Shown here in pieces: positions 46,113-57,797 of a stretch of DNA of 64,000 bases (the stretch's first letter is position 1; each line of letters starts with the position of its first letter). Both the position numbers and the translations under genes were made by a program. This DNA is from Sphingobacterium sp. PCS056 (GTDB lineage Bacteria > Bacteroidota > Bacteroidia > Sphingobacteriales > Sphingobacteriaceae), in the NCBI RefSeq assembly GCF_023273895.1, contig NZ_CP096883.1, positions 2,666,001-2,730,000 of the forward strand. The letters are read 5' to 3'. The notes under the pieces were generated by a model. It was given only the letters and a program-made list of their open reading frames with translations, made no database searches and was not told the origin of the DNA.

Positions 46113-46930
46113 CTCAGGAAATTGTCCTAGATCACGGTTTGAGTGTCGCCGGAGCCTGTAAATTGACAGGTATGTGCCGTTCACAATATTACTATGTTAG
46201 CAAGAAAGACGACAGTGCCGTGATGGCAGCATTAGATGATCTGTCCTCCAAACATCCTGTATATGGATTTCGAAAACTATATGCCTACTTGCGCAGAGAA
46301 GGTAAGCCCTGGAATCATAAGAAAGTATACAGGGTATATAAGCTGCTCAATATGAATAAGAAGAGACGTGTCAAACGTCGGCTTCCTGTTCGGCAGAAAC
46401 AACCTTTGGAACAACAGGTCAGCATAAATCAAAAATGGAGCATGGACTTTATGAGCGATAGCTTGGCAAGCGGAAACAGATTTAGAACCTTTAATGTAAT
46501 GGATGACTGTTCCCGTGAAATATTGTGTATCGAAGTAGCTACCTCTATTTCTTCTGTACGGGTCACCCGGGCACTGGAACAAATCATAGACTGGCGAGGT
46601 AAGCCGTTCTGTCTGCGTGTAGATAATGGCCCCGAATTCACCAGTCATCATTTTGATCTCTGGTGTAAAAGTCAAGGCATCGCGATTCAATTTATTCAGC
46701 CCGGAAAACCTATGCAAAACGGTTATATCGAACGTTTTAATCGAAGTTATCGAAAAGAAATTTTGGATGCTTATTTATTTTTCAACCTGGCAGAAGTCCG
46801 AGAACATACCCAAATATGGATGGATGAATATAATAACAACAGGCCTCACGAAGGACTTGGCAATCTTACACCAGCGGAATTATCAGAAAATATTAGACAA
46901 AAACAACAAATAAATAAATTAGTAACGTAA
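46085..46930 (+). CDS. IS407-like transposase OrfB (DDE integrase)
   Basis: 281 aa, catalytic part of the OrfAB transposase. The HTH_21-like N-terminus (HPVYGFRKLYAYLRREG) is followed by the rve fold. The DDE residues lie in SMDFMSD, RVDNGPEFTS and NGYIERFNRS, with the final NNNRPHEGLGNLTPAEL typical of the IS407 group. It overlaps OrfA by 28 bases and is normally expressed as a fusion by -1 frameshifting at the A7 run. Intact. Confidence 0.92.
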   Translation: MGLRQQKQLTQEIVLDHGLSVAGACKLTGMCRSQYYYVSKKDDSAVMAALDDLSSKHPVYGFRKLYAYLRREGKPWNHKKVYRVYKLLNMNKKRRVKRRLPVRQKQPLEQQVSINQKWSMDFMSDSLASGNRFRTFNVMDDCSREILCIEVATSISSVRVTRALEQIIDWRGKPFCLRVDNGPEFTSHHFDLWCKSQGIAIQFIQPGKPMQNGYIERFNRSYRKEILDAYLFFNLAEVREHTQIWMDEYNNNRPHEGLGNLTPAELSENIRQKQQINKLVT

Positions 46931-47131
46931 ATTAGAAAAGTCCAATTCCAGCTGTAGGAAAAATGGGGTACTTACAAGGTATTAATGCTGTTTTGCAAAT
47001 ATAAAACGAGGAAAATTGCAATGTTGAATTGGGATAATACTAAATAAAGCTAGCATATTCAAGTAATACATTTGATAATGTATACTTAAAAATTAACCAA
47101 TATTGTAAACCTTTTCTTTGTTGCCAAAGAA

Positions 47132-47572
47132 AACGAAACCAAAAAACATAAAAAAAAGTATGTTTTACTGCCTATTATGATCGGGCTTTCCCTACATAGT
47201 TGGGTTCAGGCTAAACCCACATTTATATCATTTAAAAATGATTTGGAATCGAATAATATAAATCAGTGACCTATTAAAGGAGTTCTCAAATCTACTAATG
47301 GAACAGTAATTGTCTGCGCTACTGTCACCAACCTCTCTACAGGTAAGACGACTCAAACAGACACAGTTGGGACATTTGAAATAGCTGGATTTATGGGCCA
47401 AAGTCTTAAAATCACAATGGTAGGTTATCATGCACAAATACTCAAGGTTGAATCAAATAAGATACAGATTATGTTATCTACAGCGGACGTATCACTCGCC
47501 AACACTAAAATACCTAATTTTAATTATAAATTCTATTTTGGACTTTTGATCAGGTTTGAAGTTATTCAATAA
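47132..47572 (+). pseudogene. Relic of a SusC-like protein N-terminus
   Basis: One frame reads a signal-like stretch (KKKYVLLPIMIGLSLHSWVQ, codons from about 47150), then ESNNINQ, a TGA at 47267-47269, and then a carboxypeptidase-regulatory-like domain: IKGVLKSTNGTVIVCATVTN, TGKTTQTDTVGTFEIAGF and LKITMVGYHAQILKVESNKI. The frame ends at TAA 47570-47572, before any plug or barrel. There is no good start codon. It matches the opening of TonB-linked SusC proteins, so this is probably the decayed end of a lost glycan transporter gene. Composition is as in the neighbours. Confidence 0.6.
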
Positions 47573-48063
47573 TTTCGGTAGGCTTATGGATTTGCTATGA
47601 TAACCTTTTTTATCTGATAAATATTTCTGAAGTTGAAATAGAGGTGATTGAGCAATTATTACTACTAAATATCGAAAATGTGTTACGTTAATATCGGTAT
47701 AAATTGATTACATGTAATACTTAATCTGATCTAATTAAGTATTTGTATACCATTGATTTTATATGTATACAACCGGTCTTTCCATCATTGCTGCCACTAT
47801 TATTTTTGTTAGATTATTTTTCTAGATAATAGATATATAATTCCAGCTGACCATTTTTCATGTCATAAAGATATTAGTAGATATTAAGTATTGAAATGTA
47901 TCATTAATGGAGTGAAATTGTCGGCTATGGGATAAATAAAATATATACATATTTATTGGATCTCTCCATAGTCGGCTAATAAATAGATGTTACAGAGTGA
48001 ATTTGGGTGTAAATTTTTTTATAAAAAAAATAGTTATTATAAAAATTATTGTATCTTAGAAAT

Positions 48064-48080
48064 ATTATGTACTACATAAT
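48064..48080. promoter_or_regulatory. 17-bp palindrome upstream of GH16 gene
   Basis: ATTATGTA-C-TACATAAT is a perfect dyad with a single central base, 125 bases before the GH16 ATG. It may be an operator; no protein can be named. Confidence 0.4.
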
Positions 48081-48204
48081 TAATAAATTAATCATTTGTA
48101 ACTAAAGCAGCTAAGATTAGAATAGACTGAAAAAGAAATGTGATAAGGAGGATTTTCTAGTTACAATTTATAGTGAACACATTTTAAATTTTTTAATAAT
48201 CATT

Positions 48205-49476
48205 ATGAACAAGAGAATCCTAAATTTTATGACAGCAAGTTCCTTGCTATTTCTTTGCAGTACAATAGTATCTTGCAACAAAGAACAAGTAGATCAATCA
48301 AGTAATCAAATGGTAAGTGTATCAAAAACAAATCCTGTGACGATTACTTCTTCTTTACAAAGCCTATCCGATTACGAGTTAATTTGGTCAGATGAATTTA
48401 ATACAGTCGGTGGATTTGACGATAGTAAATGGAGTTATGCAGAACGTGGTACCGTTGCCTGGAACAAATATATGACGCACACTTCTGATTATGTTTCGCA
48501 AGATGGTAATAACTTATTATTGCGTATGGATAATGCTGTGATTCCAACAGATCCAGTCCCTTATCATAGTGGGGGAGTAAAATCTCAGAATAAATTCAGT
48601 ATGACTTTTGGTAAGGTTGAGGTAAGGGCAAAATTTACGCAGGGTAGGGGTTCATGGCCAGCAATTTGGATGATGCCAGAGCCTGCAACAGCTTACGCTG
48701 GATGGCCAGGTTGTGGCGAAATTGATATTATGGAACATGTTAATAATGAGATGGTCGTACACCAGTCCGTACACAATGCTACAGTTACAGGTTCTGGGGG
48801 GGGCACAAGTGCTACACATTCTACGAGTTATAATGCAGCAGACTATAATATTTATAGTCTAGAGTGGAGCCCGGTTGCACTCAAATTTTATGTCAACAAT
48901 ACTTTGCAATATACTTATAACAAAGCCAGTGGAGCTACTTGGCAACAATGGCCATTTGATGTTCCATTTTATATAATTTTAAATCAAGCTGGAGGTGCTG
49001 GTTGGCCAGGAGCCATTACAAATGCAGATTTACCTTTTAATATGCAAGTGGATTATGTTCGTGTTTATAATCTGCCTATATTTTACAATGGTGGTTTTGA
49101 AACAGGCACACTTTCCCCTTGGACTTCTTGGGGTGGAAATGCATCTATTATCAACACCAATGTGCGTACCGGTTTAAAATGCATTCAATTATCAGGTGGG
49201 GCCAATGCTATAGAACAATATTTAACAGGTTTACAACCCAATACAACATATCGCTTTTCTGGTTATGGTAAAGTGTCTGCAGCTGGCCAACAGGTGTTGT
49301 TAGGAGTTAAAGGCTATGGCGGCACGGCTGTTAATGTCGCTTTTAATACGACCTCATATATCAATAACTCAGTTACATTTACAACAGGAGCGACACAAAC
49401 TACAGCAACCCTATATTTTTATAAGGCAGGTTCTGGAACTGTTTATGGCGATGACTTTACATTGGAAAAATTATAA
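48205..49476 (+). CDS. GH16 family glucanase lipoprotein with C-terminal carbohydrate-binding domain
   Basis: 423-aa enzyme, lipobox IVSC (Cys24). The GH16 jelly roll covers about 55-290. The active site is GCGEIDIMEHV with Glu172 (nucleophile), Asp174 and Glu177 (acid/base). VEVRAKFTQGRGSWPAIWMM and the EWSPVALKFYVNNTLQY strand are typical of laminarinase/lichenase-type GH16. The last 130 residues (FYNGGFETGTLSPWTSWGG onward) resemble a CBM4/9-type domain. Probably attacks a beta-1,3- or mixed-linkage glucan at the cell surface. It stands alone beyond the IS element and may once have belonged to the lost SusC. Confidence 0.88.
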   Translation: MNKRILNFMTASSLLFLCSTIVSCNKEQVDQSSNQMVSVSKTNPVTITSSLQSLSDYELIWSDEFNTVGGFDDSKWSYAERGTVAWNKYMTHTSDYVSQDGNNLLLRMDNAVIPTDPVPYHSGGVKSQNKFSMTFGKVEVRAKFTQGRGSWPAIWMMPEPATAYAGWPGCGEIDIMEHVNNEMVVHQSVHNATVTGSGGGTSATHSTSYNAADYNIYSLEWSPVALKFYVNNTLQYTYNKASGATWQQWPFDVPFYIILNQAGGAGWPGAITNADLPFNMQVDYVRVYNLPIFYNGGFETGTLSPWTSWGGNASIINTNVRTGLKCIQLSGGANAIEQYLTGLQPNTTYRFSGYGKVSAAGQQVLLGVKGYGGTAVNVAFNTTSYINNSVTFTTGATQTTATLYFYKAGSGTVYGDDFTLEKL

Positions 49477-50041
49477 TAATATCTTAAGTATTTAATATTT
49501 CATTCACTAAAACTCAATGAATATCAGCAGGTTTTAGTGAGTGAAATTTATCTCCTTTTAGGGGATTTTATCGTTGCATTCTTTTGCAGATGTACTTTTT
49601 AAAAAGTAGCAAGGAGCTCGCATGGAAATTCTTTTTGGCAAGAAATGTACAATAATTAAATCCTAACCTTTCCACTGTATAGTTAAACTAGCGGTTGTTA
49701 AAATGGTCATTGATAATTATGCTTGCTAGCTAGTCCAAATAGATCAAGTGTGGTTATATGAAAAAAAAGATCTGATTATCCTACAATTTTTACTTAGTAT
49801 CAACTGACAAATAATTTGCATTAGCTATTTAGTTATTATATTTCTAATAATATCTTTTGTTCAAAGCATTAGTTATGAGTGTGTAACATATGTTGTGATT
49901 GATTTTACGTTGATATATAGTCTGGGCGTGACTTACATAAAGCTCAATTTAACCGATTATAAGTAATACGTATGTTAAAAACTAATTGTATTATGTTATG
50001 TATTAATATACATATTGCTTTATTTTTATTTAAAAATATTC
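49477..50041. other. Intergenic region, no gene seen
   Basis: About 560 bases after the GH16 gene. Apart from the terminator-like hairpin at 49501-49543 nothing is recognised. Confidence 0.4.
49501..49543 (+). terminator. Terminator of the GH16 gene
   Basis: CATTCACTAAAAC pairs with GTTTTAGTGAGTG (one mismatch) around a 17-base loop, 24 bases past the GH16 stop. Confidence 0.6.
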
Positions 50042-51235
50042 ATGGAAAAAAGAACAGTACTAGTATCTGGAGCCAGTATTGCTGGTCCAACTCTTGCTTT
50101 TTGGTTGTCTCGATTTGGTTTTGAAGTGACTGTAGTAGAGCGCGCTCCAGAATTGAGATTAGGTGGACAAAATATAGATGTTAGAGATGAAGCACAGAAA
50201 GTCGTACAACTCATGGGGTTGGAAGATAAAATCCTAGCCGCTAATACTGGTGAGTTAGGAATTCGTTTTGTCGATGCCGCTCATCGTATTAAAGCTGAGT
50301 TTCCAAAAGCAAATTCAGATTTTGGAACGGCTGAATTAGAAATCCTCCGAGGGGATCTTGCTCAAATCCTCTATCATGCAACCCAGGAAAATGTAGGTTA
50401 TATTTTTGATGACCAGATTACGGTGTTAGAAGATCAGGGAAATCAGGTTTTAGTTACCTTTAAAAATAATGCGCCGCGCATTTTTGACCTCGTGATCGCG
50501 GCAGATGGAATCCGTTCCACGACACGTAAGTTGATGTTCGGAGATGAGCCACAAATCAAGTACATTGGCGTTTATTGTTCATATCTCACCATTCCTCGGA
50601 TCGAGTCTGATGATGAATGGGCATATTGGTATAATGCACCTGGCTCGAGAGTATTAAACACAAGACCTGATAATGTGGGTACAACCCGAGCTTCCTTTTC
50701 TTTTCTTTCACCAGATAACGGCTATGAAAAATTAGATTTAGTAAAACAGAGAGAAATTTTGAAGGATAAATTTGCAGATGCCGGATGGCAAGCTCCACGT
50801 ATTCTAAAAGCATTAGATCAAAGTAAAGATGTGTATTTTGATCGTATAAGTCAGGTAAAGGCTCCTCGATGGTCTAATGGAAGGTGCGCAATGGTTGGTG
50901 ATGCGGCCTATTGCCCCACTCCAATGTCAGGAATGGGAGCAAGTCTATCCATTGTGGGCGCATATATATTGGCAGGTGAATTAGGACGACATAAAAATCA
51001 TCAAGATGCTTTTGAAGCTTACGAAAAGTTGATGAGACCTTTTGTTGAAGATATTCAAAACTTACCTCCAGGAGTGCCATGGGTAGCACATCCTAAGACA
51101 AAGTTGGGCATCACACTTTTTAATGCTGCCCTTGGAATAGCATCAAGCAGGTTGGTGAAAAAAATTTCAAAAATTTTTGGAGGTAATGCCAAAAAGGATC
51201 TAAAAGAGCGTGTTAAATTGCCTAATTATAAATAA
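50042..51235 (+). CDS. FAD-dependent monooxygenase, aromatic-hydroxylase/TetX-like
   Basis: 397 aa from ATG 50042 (MEKRTVLVSGASIAGPTLAF). The FAD-binding motifs are GASIAGPTLAFWL near the N-terminus, the mid DLVIAADGIRSTTR, and MVGDAAYCPTPMSGMGASLSI. The core is typical of class A flavin monooxygenases, which hydroxylate aromatic or macrocyclic compounds with NAD(P)H and oxygen. TetX relatives in Sphingobacteriaceae attack tetracyclines, but specificity cannot be judged from this sequence. The start is preferred to a TTG nine codons upstream. It is a single gene. Confidence 0.87.
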   Translation: MEKRTVLVSGASIAGPTLAFWLSRFGFEVTVVERAPELRLGGQNIDVRDEAQKVVQLMGLEDKILAANTGELGIRFVDAAHRIKAEFPKANSDFGTAELEILRGDLAQILYHATQENVGYIFDDQITVLEDQGNQVLVTFKNNAPRIFDLVIAADGIRSTTRKLMFGDEPQIKYIGVYCSYLTIPRIESDDEWAYWYNAPGSRVLNTRPDNVGTTRASFSFLSPDNGYEKLDLVKQREILKDKFADAGWQAPRILKALDQSKDVYFDRISQVKAPRWSNGRCAMVGDAAYCPTPMSGMGASLSIVGAYILAGELGRHKNHQDAFEAYEKLMRPFVEDIQNLPPGVPWVAHPKTKLGITLFNAALGIASSRLVKKISKIFGGNAKKDLKERVKLPNYK

Positions 51236-51327
51236 ATAAGTTGTTAAATTTTAATGGTTCAATCTTTCTTTGTTTCCATATTAATATTTGGATAATAAAC
51301 AGATACTAAATTTAATTTTTTAAGTCA

Positions 51328-52047
51328 ATGCTTATATACTCTCCCAAATATCTGGTTTTAATTTTTGCCATGCTGGTATTGATCGTAAGTAAACTGAAAG
51401 GGCAGTTGATTAATAATAATGATATTGGGTATGTTGAAGATTACCAGAAATTACCAAGAATAAATTTTGTAAAATCCAATGTTGTGGAATATGAACAATG
51501 CAAATCACTAAATCAATTCGTAATACCTAAGATTAAGCAGAGCAAAACAAATTTTTATTTACAGACAAATACCGGTCAAATAAAATTTAAGAAAACACTA
51601 CCGGATAAAAAAGATTTTAATGGATATGAATTCCTTGGATACTATCCTCAGCTTAATATGTATGCGATCACAGAGAATATCATGTCTGATGAATTAAGTT
51701 TTGGTTCACTTGCATTAATCGATAGTATAACAGGAAATTCGTATACGATTGTTTCCATAGGGGATGGGGCAGTTGAAACCCCTATCATATCTCCACGGGG
51801 CAACTATTTAGTTTATTATTATAATTGGCTATATGATGGCAATAGTTGTTTTATTGGGTTATTGCAGATGAATAGAAATAAGACACATATTCTTGAAGAG
51901 CATCAAAGTTTCGAGAGTAAAAATTTTATGATTGAAGGAATCCGTTGGTTGGACAACGATACGTTTATAGTAAAAACTTTTCAATCAAAAGATATCGATG
52001 GTGTTCACTTTAAAAAAATCAATTATTATAGAGCCAGTTTAAATTGA
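51328..52047 (+). CDS. Secreted protein of unknown function, propeller-like segment
   Basis: 239 aa with an N-terminal signal-like segment (YLVLIFAMLVLIVSKLKGQ). The mature part contains EFLGYYPQLNMYAITENI, LALIDSITGNSYTIVSIG and PIISPRGNYLVYYYNW, a pattern like the repeat of a TolB/WD-type propeller, but only one or two blades are seen. No known family. It lies in the same direction as the TPR protein downstream, 175 bases away. Confidence 0.6.
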   Translation: MLIYSPKYLVLIFAMLVLIVSKLKGQLINNNDIGYVEDYQKLPRINFVKSNVVEYEQCKSLNQFVIPKIKQSKTNFYLQTNTGQIKFKKTLPDKKDFNGYEFLGYYPQLNMYAITENIMSDELSFGSLALIDSITGNSYTIVSIGDGAVETPIISPRGNYLVYYYNWLYDGNSCFIGLLQMNRNKTHILEEHQSFESKNFMIEGIRWLDNDTFIVKTFQSKDIDGVHFKKINYYRASLN

Positions 52048-52222
52048 TAATGGATCAAAGACATGTAATAGATCCGTTGGAATGTTACTATAAAATAAAG
52101 ACGTAGTTCTCACATAAAAATGTATGTTAACATTTAAGCGTATTTTTTGTTAATAGAGTACTTATGGTAAATCAGAAGTTAACCGTTAAATTATAGATAT
52201 ATTGAATTATAAATATTTTATT

Positions 52223-54016
52223 ATGAGAATTAAGTTGGCCATTTTATTATTGTCCGTTTTGTTTTGTGCTCCGGTTTTTGGTCAGATCAAAAGTATTTAT
52301 GAAAAAACAGTAGATTCTTTAAATCAAATCGGCCAACCAGAGAAGATTATTCCATATTTAGAGATAGAAGTTAAAAAGCAACCTAAAGACGAAACTTTAC
52401 TTCGATTAACGGGGTATCAATATTTGCAATTAAACAACTTAGAGCGTGGTGAGCATTATTACCGTCAAGCACTTATGGTCAATCCAGCATGTGCACGTTG
52501 TTATCTCAATCTAGGTCTGATTTACGCTTTTAAAAATGATTTTAATCAAGCATTAAACTATTTAGATAAAGCTGTGGCTAATGATTCAAACGATGATATG
52601 ATTTTATCAAATCGAGGAAGAATAAAGGATATGATCGGTGATAAGATTGGTGCTTTAGTAGATTATGATAAATCAATATCAATTGCTCCTGATCGCGCGA
52701 GTAACTATGTGGAAAGAGGAAATTATCATTTAAATCATCAAGAAAAATCTAAAGCTTTGTTGGATTTTAATAAAGCGATCGAACTCGATTCTAAGCATTA
52801 TAAGGCTTATTTTTTTAGAGGTAGATTGAAATTTGAAAATAACGACCTCTCTGCTGCATTGGAAGATATCAATCAAGCAATCTCCTTAGTTGCTCCTGAT
52901 CCTCAATTATATAATTTTCGGGGTACTGTTTATAACCATTTGAAACAATTTGAAAATGCTTTGACAGATCTTAATACATCGATCCAACTTAATCCCAATG
53001 ATGTTATCACTTATTTAAATAGAGCCGAAATATATTATGCGCTAGAAGATTTGGATGCATCCTGTCAAGACTATACAACAGCAAAAGCATTAGCTCTGGA
53101 GCAAAAGTTAGAGGATGCTGAATTATACAAAAACATGGAGGAATCAATGTCGACCTTTTGTGATTCCAGCAAAGCCAGTTATTACTATCAGCGCGGGGTG
53201 GCTTTTTATAACTTACAACAATATGAAAAAGCATTAAAAATTTACGATGCAGGATTACGGCAATTTCCTGATAACGCCATGATTTTATCTTTTAAAGGTA
53301 ATGCACACTTGGCTCTGAAAGATTTTACTAACGCTACTTTAAATTATGATATTGCTTTAATTAATAAGGCGAGCTTGATGCTTGAATTTAAAAATAATCC
53401 TCGCTTTATCAATGCAAGCCAACAAGAACTTCAATCCTATTACGATGCTTCTTTAGCGGATATTTATTATCACGACGCGGAAAGTAAAGTGAATACTGGA
53501 AAATTGGATACCGCTTTAGTACGAATGAATGATGCCATTGCATTGATTCCAAATCTCAATGGATTTGCAAAAGAATTATATTTTAATAGAAGAGGCCATA
53601 TCTATTTGTTGCTAGGGCAATATAATCAAGCTTTGGTTGACTTCAACCAAAGTATCCAAATCAATGGAAAGTATGCTCTAGCTTACATAAATAGGGCCAT
53701 AGCCAAGGTAAGCCTATCCGAAAAACCAACCCAGTCAGCTATTATTATCCGTACTAAACAGCCTAACCAACCTTTCAGGATGAATTGGACAATTAATTCA
53801 AAAATACGTTCTGAAAAAGCAGATCTAAATCTTAAATCTGCTTTAGCAGATTGTAATAAGGCAATAGATCTAGACAAAAGCGATGGTTTTTCATATTATG
53901 TTAGGGGACAGATTAAACAGTTTTTAAATGATCCAACATGTTGCGCAGATCTTCTTAAAGCAAAAAAAATGGGTATTGTCGTAGAAGATGATTTGCTAGT
54001 TTCATGTAATCAATAA
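52223..54016 (+). CDS. Secreted tetratricopeptide-repeat protein
   Basis: 597 aa from ATG 52223 (MRIKLAILLLSVLFCAPVFG), with a clear signal peptide. About ten TPR motifs follow (A-L-x-D-x-x-x-A-I-x-L-x-P pattern; for example ALNYLDKAVANDSNDDMILS and ALTDLNTSIQLNPNDVITYL). They make a superhelical protein-binding scaffold, probably in the periplasm. It is followed by a frameshifted secreted gene 36 bases downstream. Partner unknown. Confidence 0.85.
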   Translation: MRIKLAILLLSVLFCAPVFGQIKSIYEKTVDSLNQIGQPEKIIPYLEIEVKKQPKDETLLRLTGYQYLQLNNLERGEHYYRQALMVNPACARCYLNLGLIYAFKNDFNQALNYLDKAVANDSNDDMILSNRGRIKDMIGDKIGALVDYDKSISIAPDRASNYVERGNYHLNHQEKSKALLDFNKAIELDSKHYKAYFFRGRLKFENNDLSAALEDINQAISLVAPDPQLYNFRGTVYNHLKQFENALTDLNTSIQLNPNDVITYLNRAEIYYALEDLDASCQDYTTAKALALEQKLEDAELYKNMEESMSTFCDSSKASYYYQRGVAFYNLQQYEKALKIYDAGLRQFPDNAMILSFKGNAHLALKDFTNATLNYDIALINKASLMLEFKNNPRFINASQQELQSYYDASLADIYYHDAESKVNTGKLDTALVRMNDAIALIPNLNGFAKELYFNRRGHIYLLLGQYNQALVDFNQSIQINGKYALAYINRAIAKVSLSEKPTQSAIIIRTKQPNQPFRMNWTINSKIRSEKADLNLKSALADCNKAIDLDKSDGFSYYVRGQIKQFLNDPTCCADLLKAKKMGIVVEDDLLVSCNQ

Positions 54017-54052
54017 TTCTAAATTAAAATAGTATAACCTAATCGTTAAATA

Positions 54053-54597
54053 ATGAAAATTTTAAAATACTTTCTATTACTTTTTGTTGTCGTTGCTAGT
54101 CAAAGTATAGCACAAACAAAGTCTACAAAGAAAACTAGAATTAAAAGACCAGATATATTATAGCCCCGCCAGAAATTGTCATTCCTAAGGAATATAAAAC
54201 GAGTGAAAATGTACCGCTTTTTGCTCTAGCTTTTGCTTGGCAAATAAATGCGGATACGACCTTAGCTCCAAATGTTATTTTTAGGGAAATTATCGAATTA
54301 AACGGTGACCAGGTAGACAGCAGAGTTTCCTTTAGAGATGTTGAAGTTAAATTGAAAAAGAGCGAACAAGAGAATTATAATGTACAGAACGACGTGCTAT
54401 CTATGTTTGTCAAATTAGTTCAGTATGATGCAAAAATTGACCAGAATATGCTTTATCTCACGGATAGGAAGAACAAGATTTTGCGAACTTTTAAAATATT
54501 TTATGATCAGCATAACCATATCGAACGCTTGCAAGATCTGAACACAAAAAAGTTCTATGAATCTACCCCGTTCGAAGGTGCTTCACCTTCTATGTAA
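54053..54597 (+). pseudogene. Secreted protein gene with a frameshift
   Basis: The first frame from ATG 54053 gives a signal peptide (MKILKYFLLLFVVVASQSIA) and QTKSTKKTRIKRPD, then stops at TAG. The second frame continues IAPPEIVIPKEYKTSENVPL and on to the end (FEGASPSM). The two join near 54153-54158, where the run ATATAT has two extra bases or lacks one. The repaired protein is about 180 aa, beta-rich, of unknown family. It lies 36 bases after the TPR gene, so it was probably cotranscribed with it. Error or decay cannot be told apart. Confidence 0.65.
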
Positions 54598-54726
54598 AAA
54601 AGTTAAAAATTGCTTTAATGTAAGTTGATGTCTAGTCATTATATTACAATTATAAAAAGCTTATAGGTTTGGGTATATTCCTCCAAAACAAAGCTAGACT
54701 TAGTTTGTTGTTTTTATATACATAAA

Positions 54727-55107
54727 ATGATACTAGATATGCTTAGAGTTATTCAAAATCTACCAGACCATGTATTTGGTGTACGTGCAAGCGGAGAGGT
54801 CACAGCAGATGACTTAAAAAATGTTTTATTACCCGAGCTAGAATCATTAACTGATCGTTATAACGAGATCTATTATCTTTTACTGTTGGAAACAGAGGTG
54901 CAAAATTTTACAGCAGGTGCTTGGGTGCAAGATCTAATAGCGGGCTTGAAACATTTTACAGCTTGGAAAAAAATGGCTATCGTGACTGATCAAACAGCAG
55001 TAGAAAAATTTACGGATGCCTTTAGCTATATCAGTCCAGGAGAGGCTAAAGGTTATGAAATAAGTGAACTACAAGAAGCTATAGATTGGTTAAGCATAAA
55101 AAAGTAA
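54727..55107 (+). CDS. SpoIIAA-like (STAS-type) protein
   Basis: 126 aa. The DUF3478 pattern is present: MLRVIQNLPDHVFGVRASGE, YLLLLETEVQNFTAGAWVQD and KKMAIVTDQTAVEKFTDAF. The fold is that of STAS domains, which act in signalling or protein interaction. No Ser phosphorylation site typical of SpoIIAA is obvious. The start is ATG, with no upstream alternative. It is a single gene with a strong terminator at 55186-55227. Confidence 0.85.
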   Translation: MILDMLRVIQNLPDHVFGVRASGEVTADDLKNVLLPELESLTDRYNEIYYLLLLETEVQNFTAGAWVQDLIAGLKHFTAWKKMAIVTDQTAVEKFTDAFSYISPGEAKGYEISELQEAIDWLSIKK

Positions 55108-55185
55108 GAAAAGTTTATCCATTTATTGTAGGAGTTTAGGCTATAGAAGTGCCTAGGATTTATAGGAAATAAATAAATGGAATAC

Positions 55186-55227
55186 AATATAAATGGGTTA
55201 CATCATGTGATGTAACCCATTTATATT
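55186..55227 (+). terminator. Terminator after the SpoIIAA-like gene
   Basis: Perfect 20-bp arms (55186-55205 and 55208-55227), core GGGTTACATCA/TGATGTAACCC, then TTTTG. It is a very stable intrinsic terminator. Confidence 0.85.
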
Positions 55228-55384
55228 TTGGGAAAATATTTTATAAATAATGATCCTGTCTATTGATTTATTTTATTGAAAACTAGTTTTTTAAGTTGAT
55301 AAAAATTTCATTAGGAATTTTTTTTTATTTAAATTTATTAGATTAGAATAAACAAAATAAGAATTTAAATTACTGATAAAATAG

Positions 55385-57676
<2,292 letters not shown>

Positions 57677-57760
57677 ATAAAGATTTGATTTTAGAATTCG
57701 TATTATAGTTTTTTGATCTAAAATAATATTGAAATATGATCAATCCTAGTTTTTAACCTA

Positions 57761-57797
57761 AAAGTGCCTAAAGAATCTAGTTCTTTGGGCATTTTTT
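57761..57797. terminator. Bidirectional terminator between katG and the SufR-like gene
   Basis: GTGCCTAAAGAA pairs with TTCTTTGGGCAT (with a mismatch and wobble) around TCTAG, with A and T tracts on both sides. It lies between the converging genes and overlaps the last codon of the regulator. Confidence 0.65.

Larger units (their letters stand above)
45753..46980 (+). mobile_element. Insertion sequence, IS3 family, IS407-like group
   Basis: The element proper is 45757-46976 (1220 bp). Imperfect inverted repeats begin TGTAAGT at the left (45757-45795) and end ACTTACA at the right (46940-46976), sharing blocks CCC, ACAGCT and TGGAC. The 4-bp target duplication AGGT is intact on both sides (45753-45756 and 46977-46980), as is usual for the IS407 group. 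Both ORFs are whole and a slippery A7 is present, so the copy is probably recent and may be active. Confidence 0.92.
46981..48204. other. Region between IS element and GH16 gene
   Basis: 1224 bases without an intact gene. It holds the relic of a SusC-like N-terminus (47132-47572) and a 17-bp palindrome (48064-48080) before the GH16 gene. The rest is AT-rich, with no further structure recognised. Confidence 0.5.

Noticed and set aside
46277-46717. 146-codon minus-strand ORF inside the IS transposase
   Set aside because: Shadow frame of OrfB; no known family.
50042-51235. Naming the FAD monooxygenase as TetX
   Set aside because: It shares the class A flavin fold, but nothing in the sequence fixes tetracycline as substrate.
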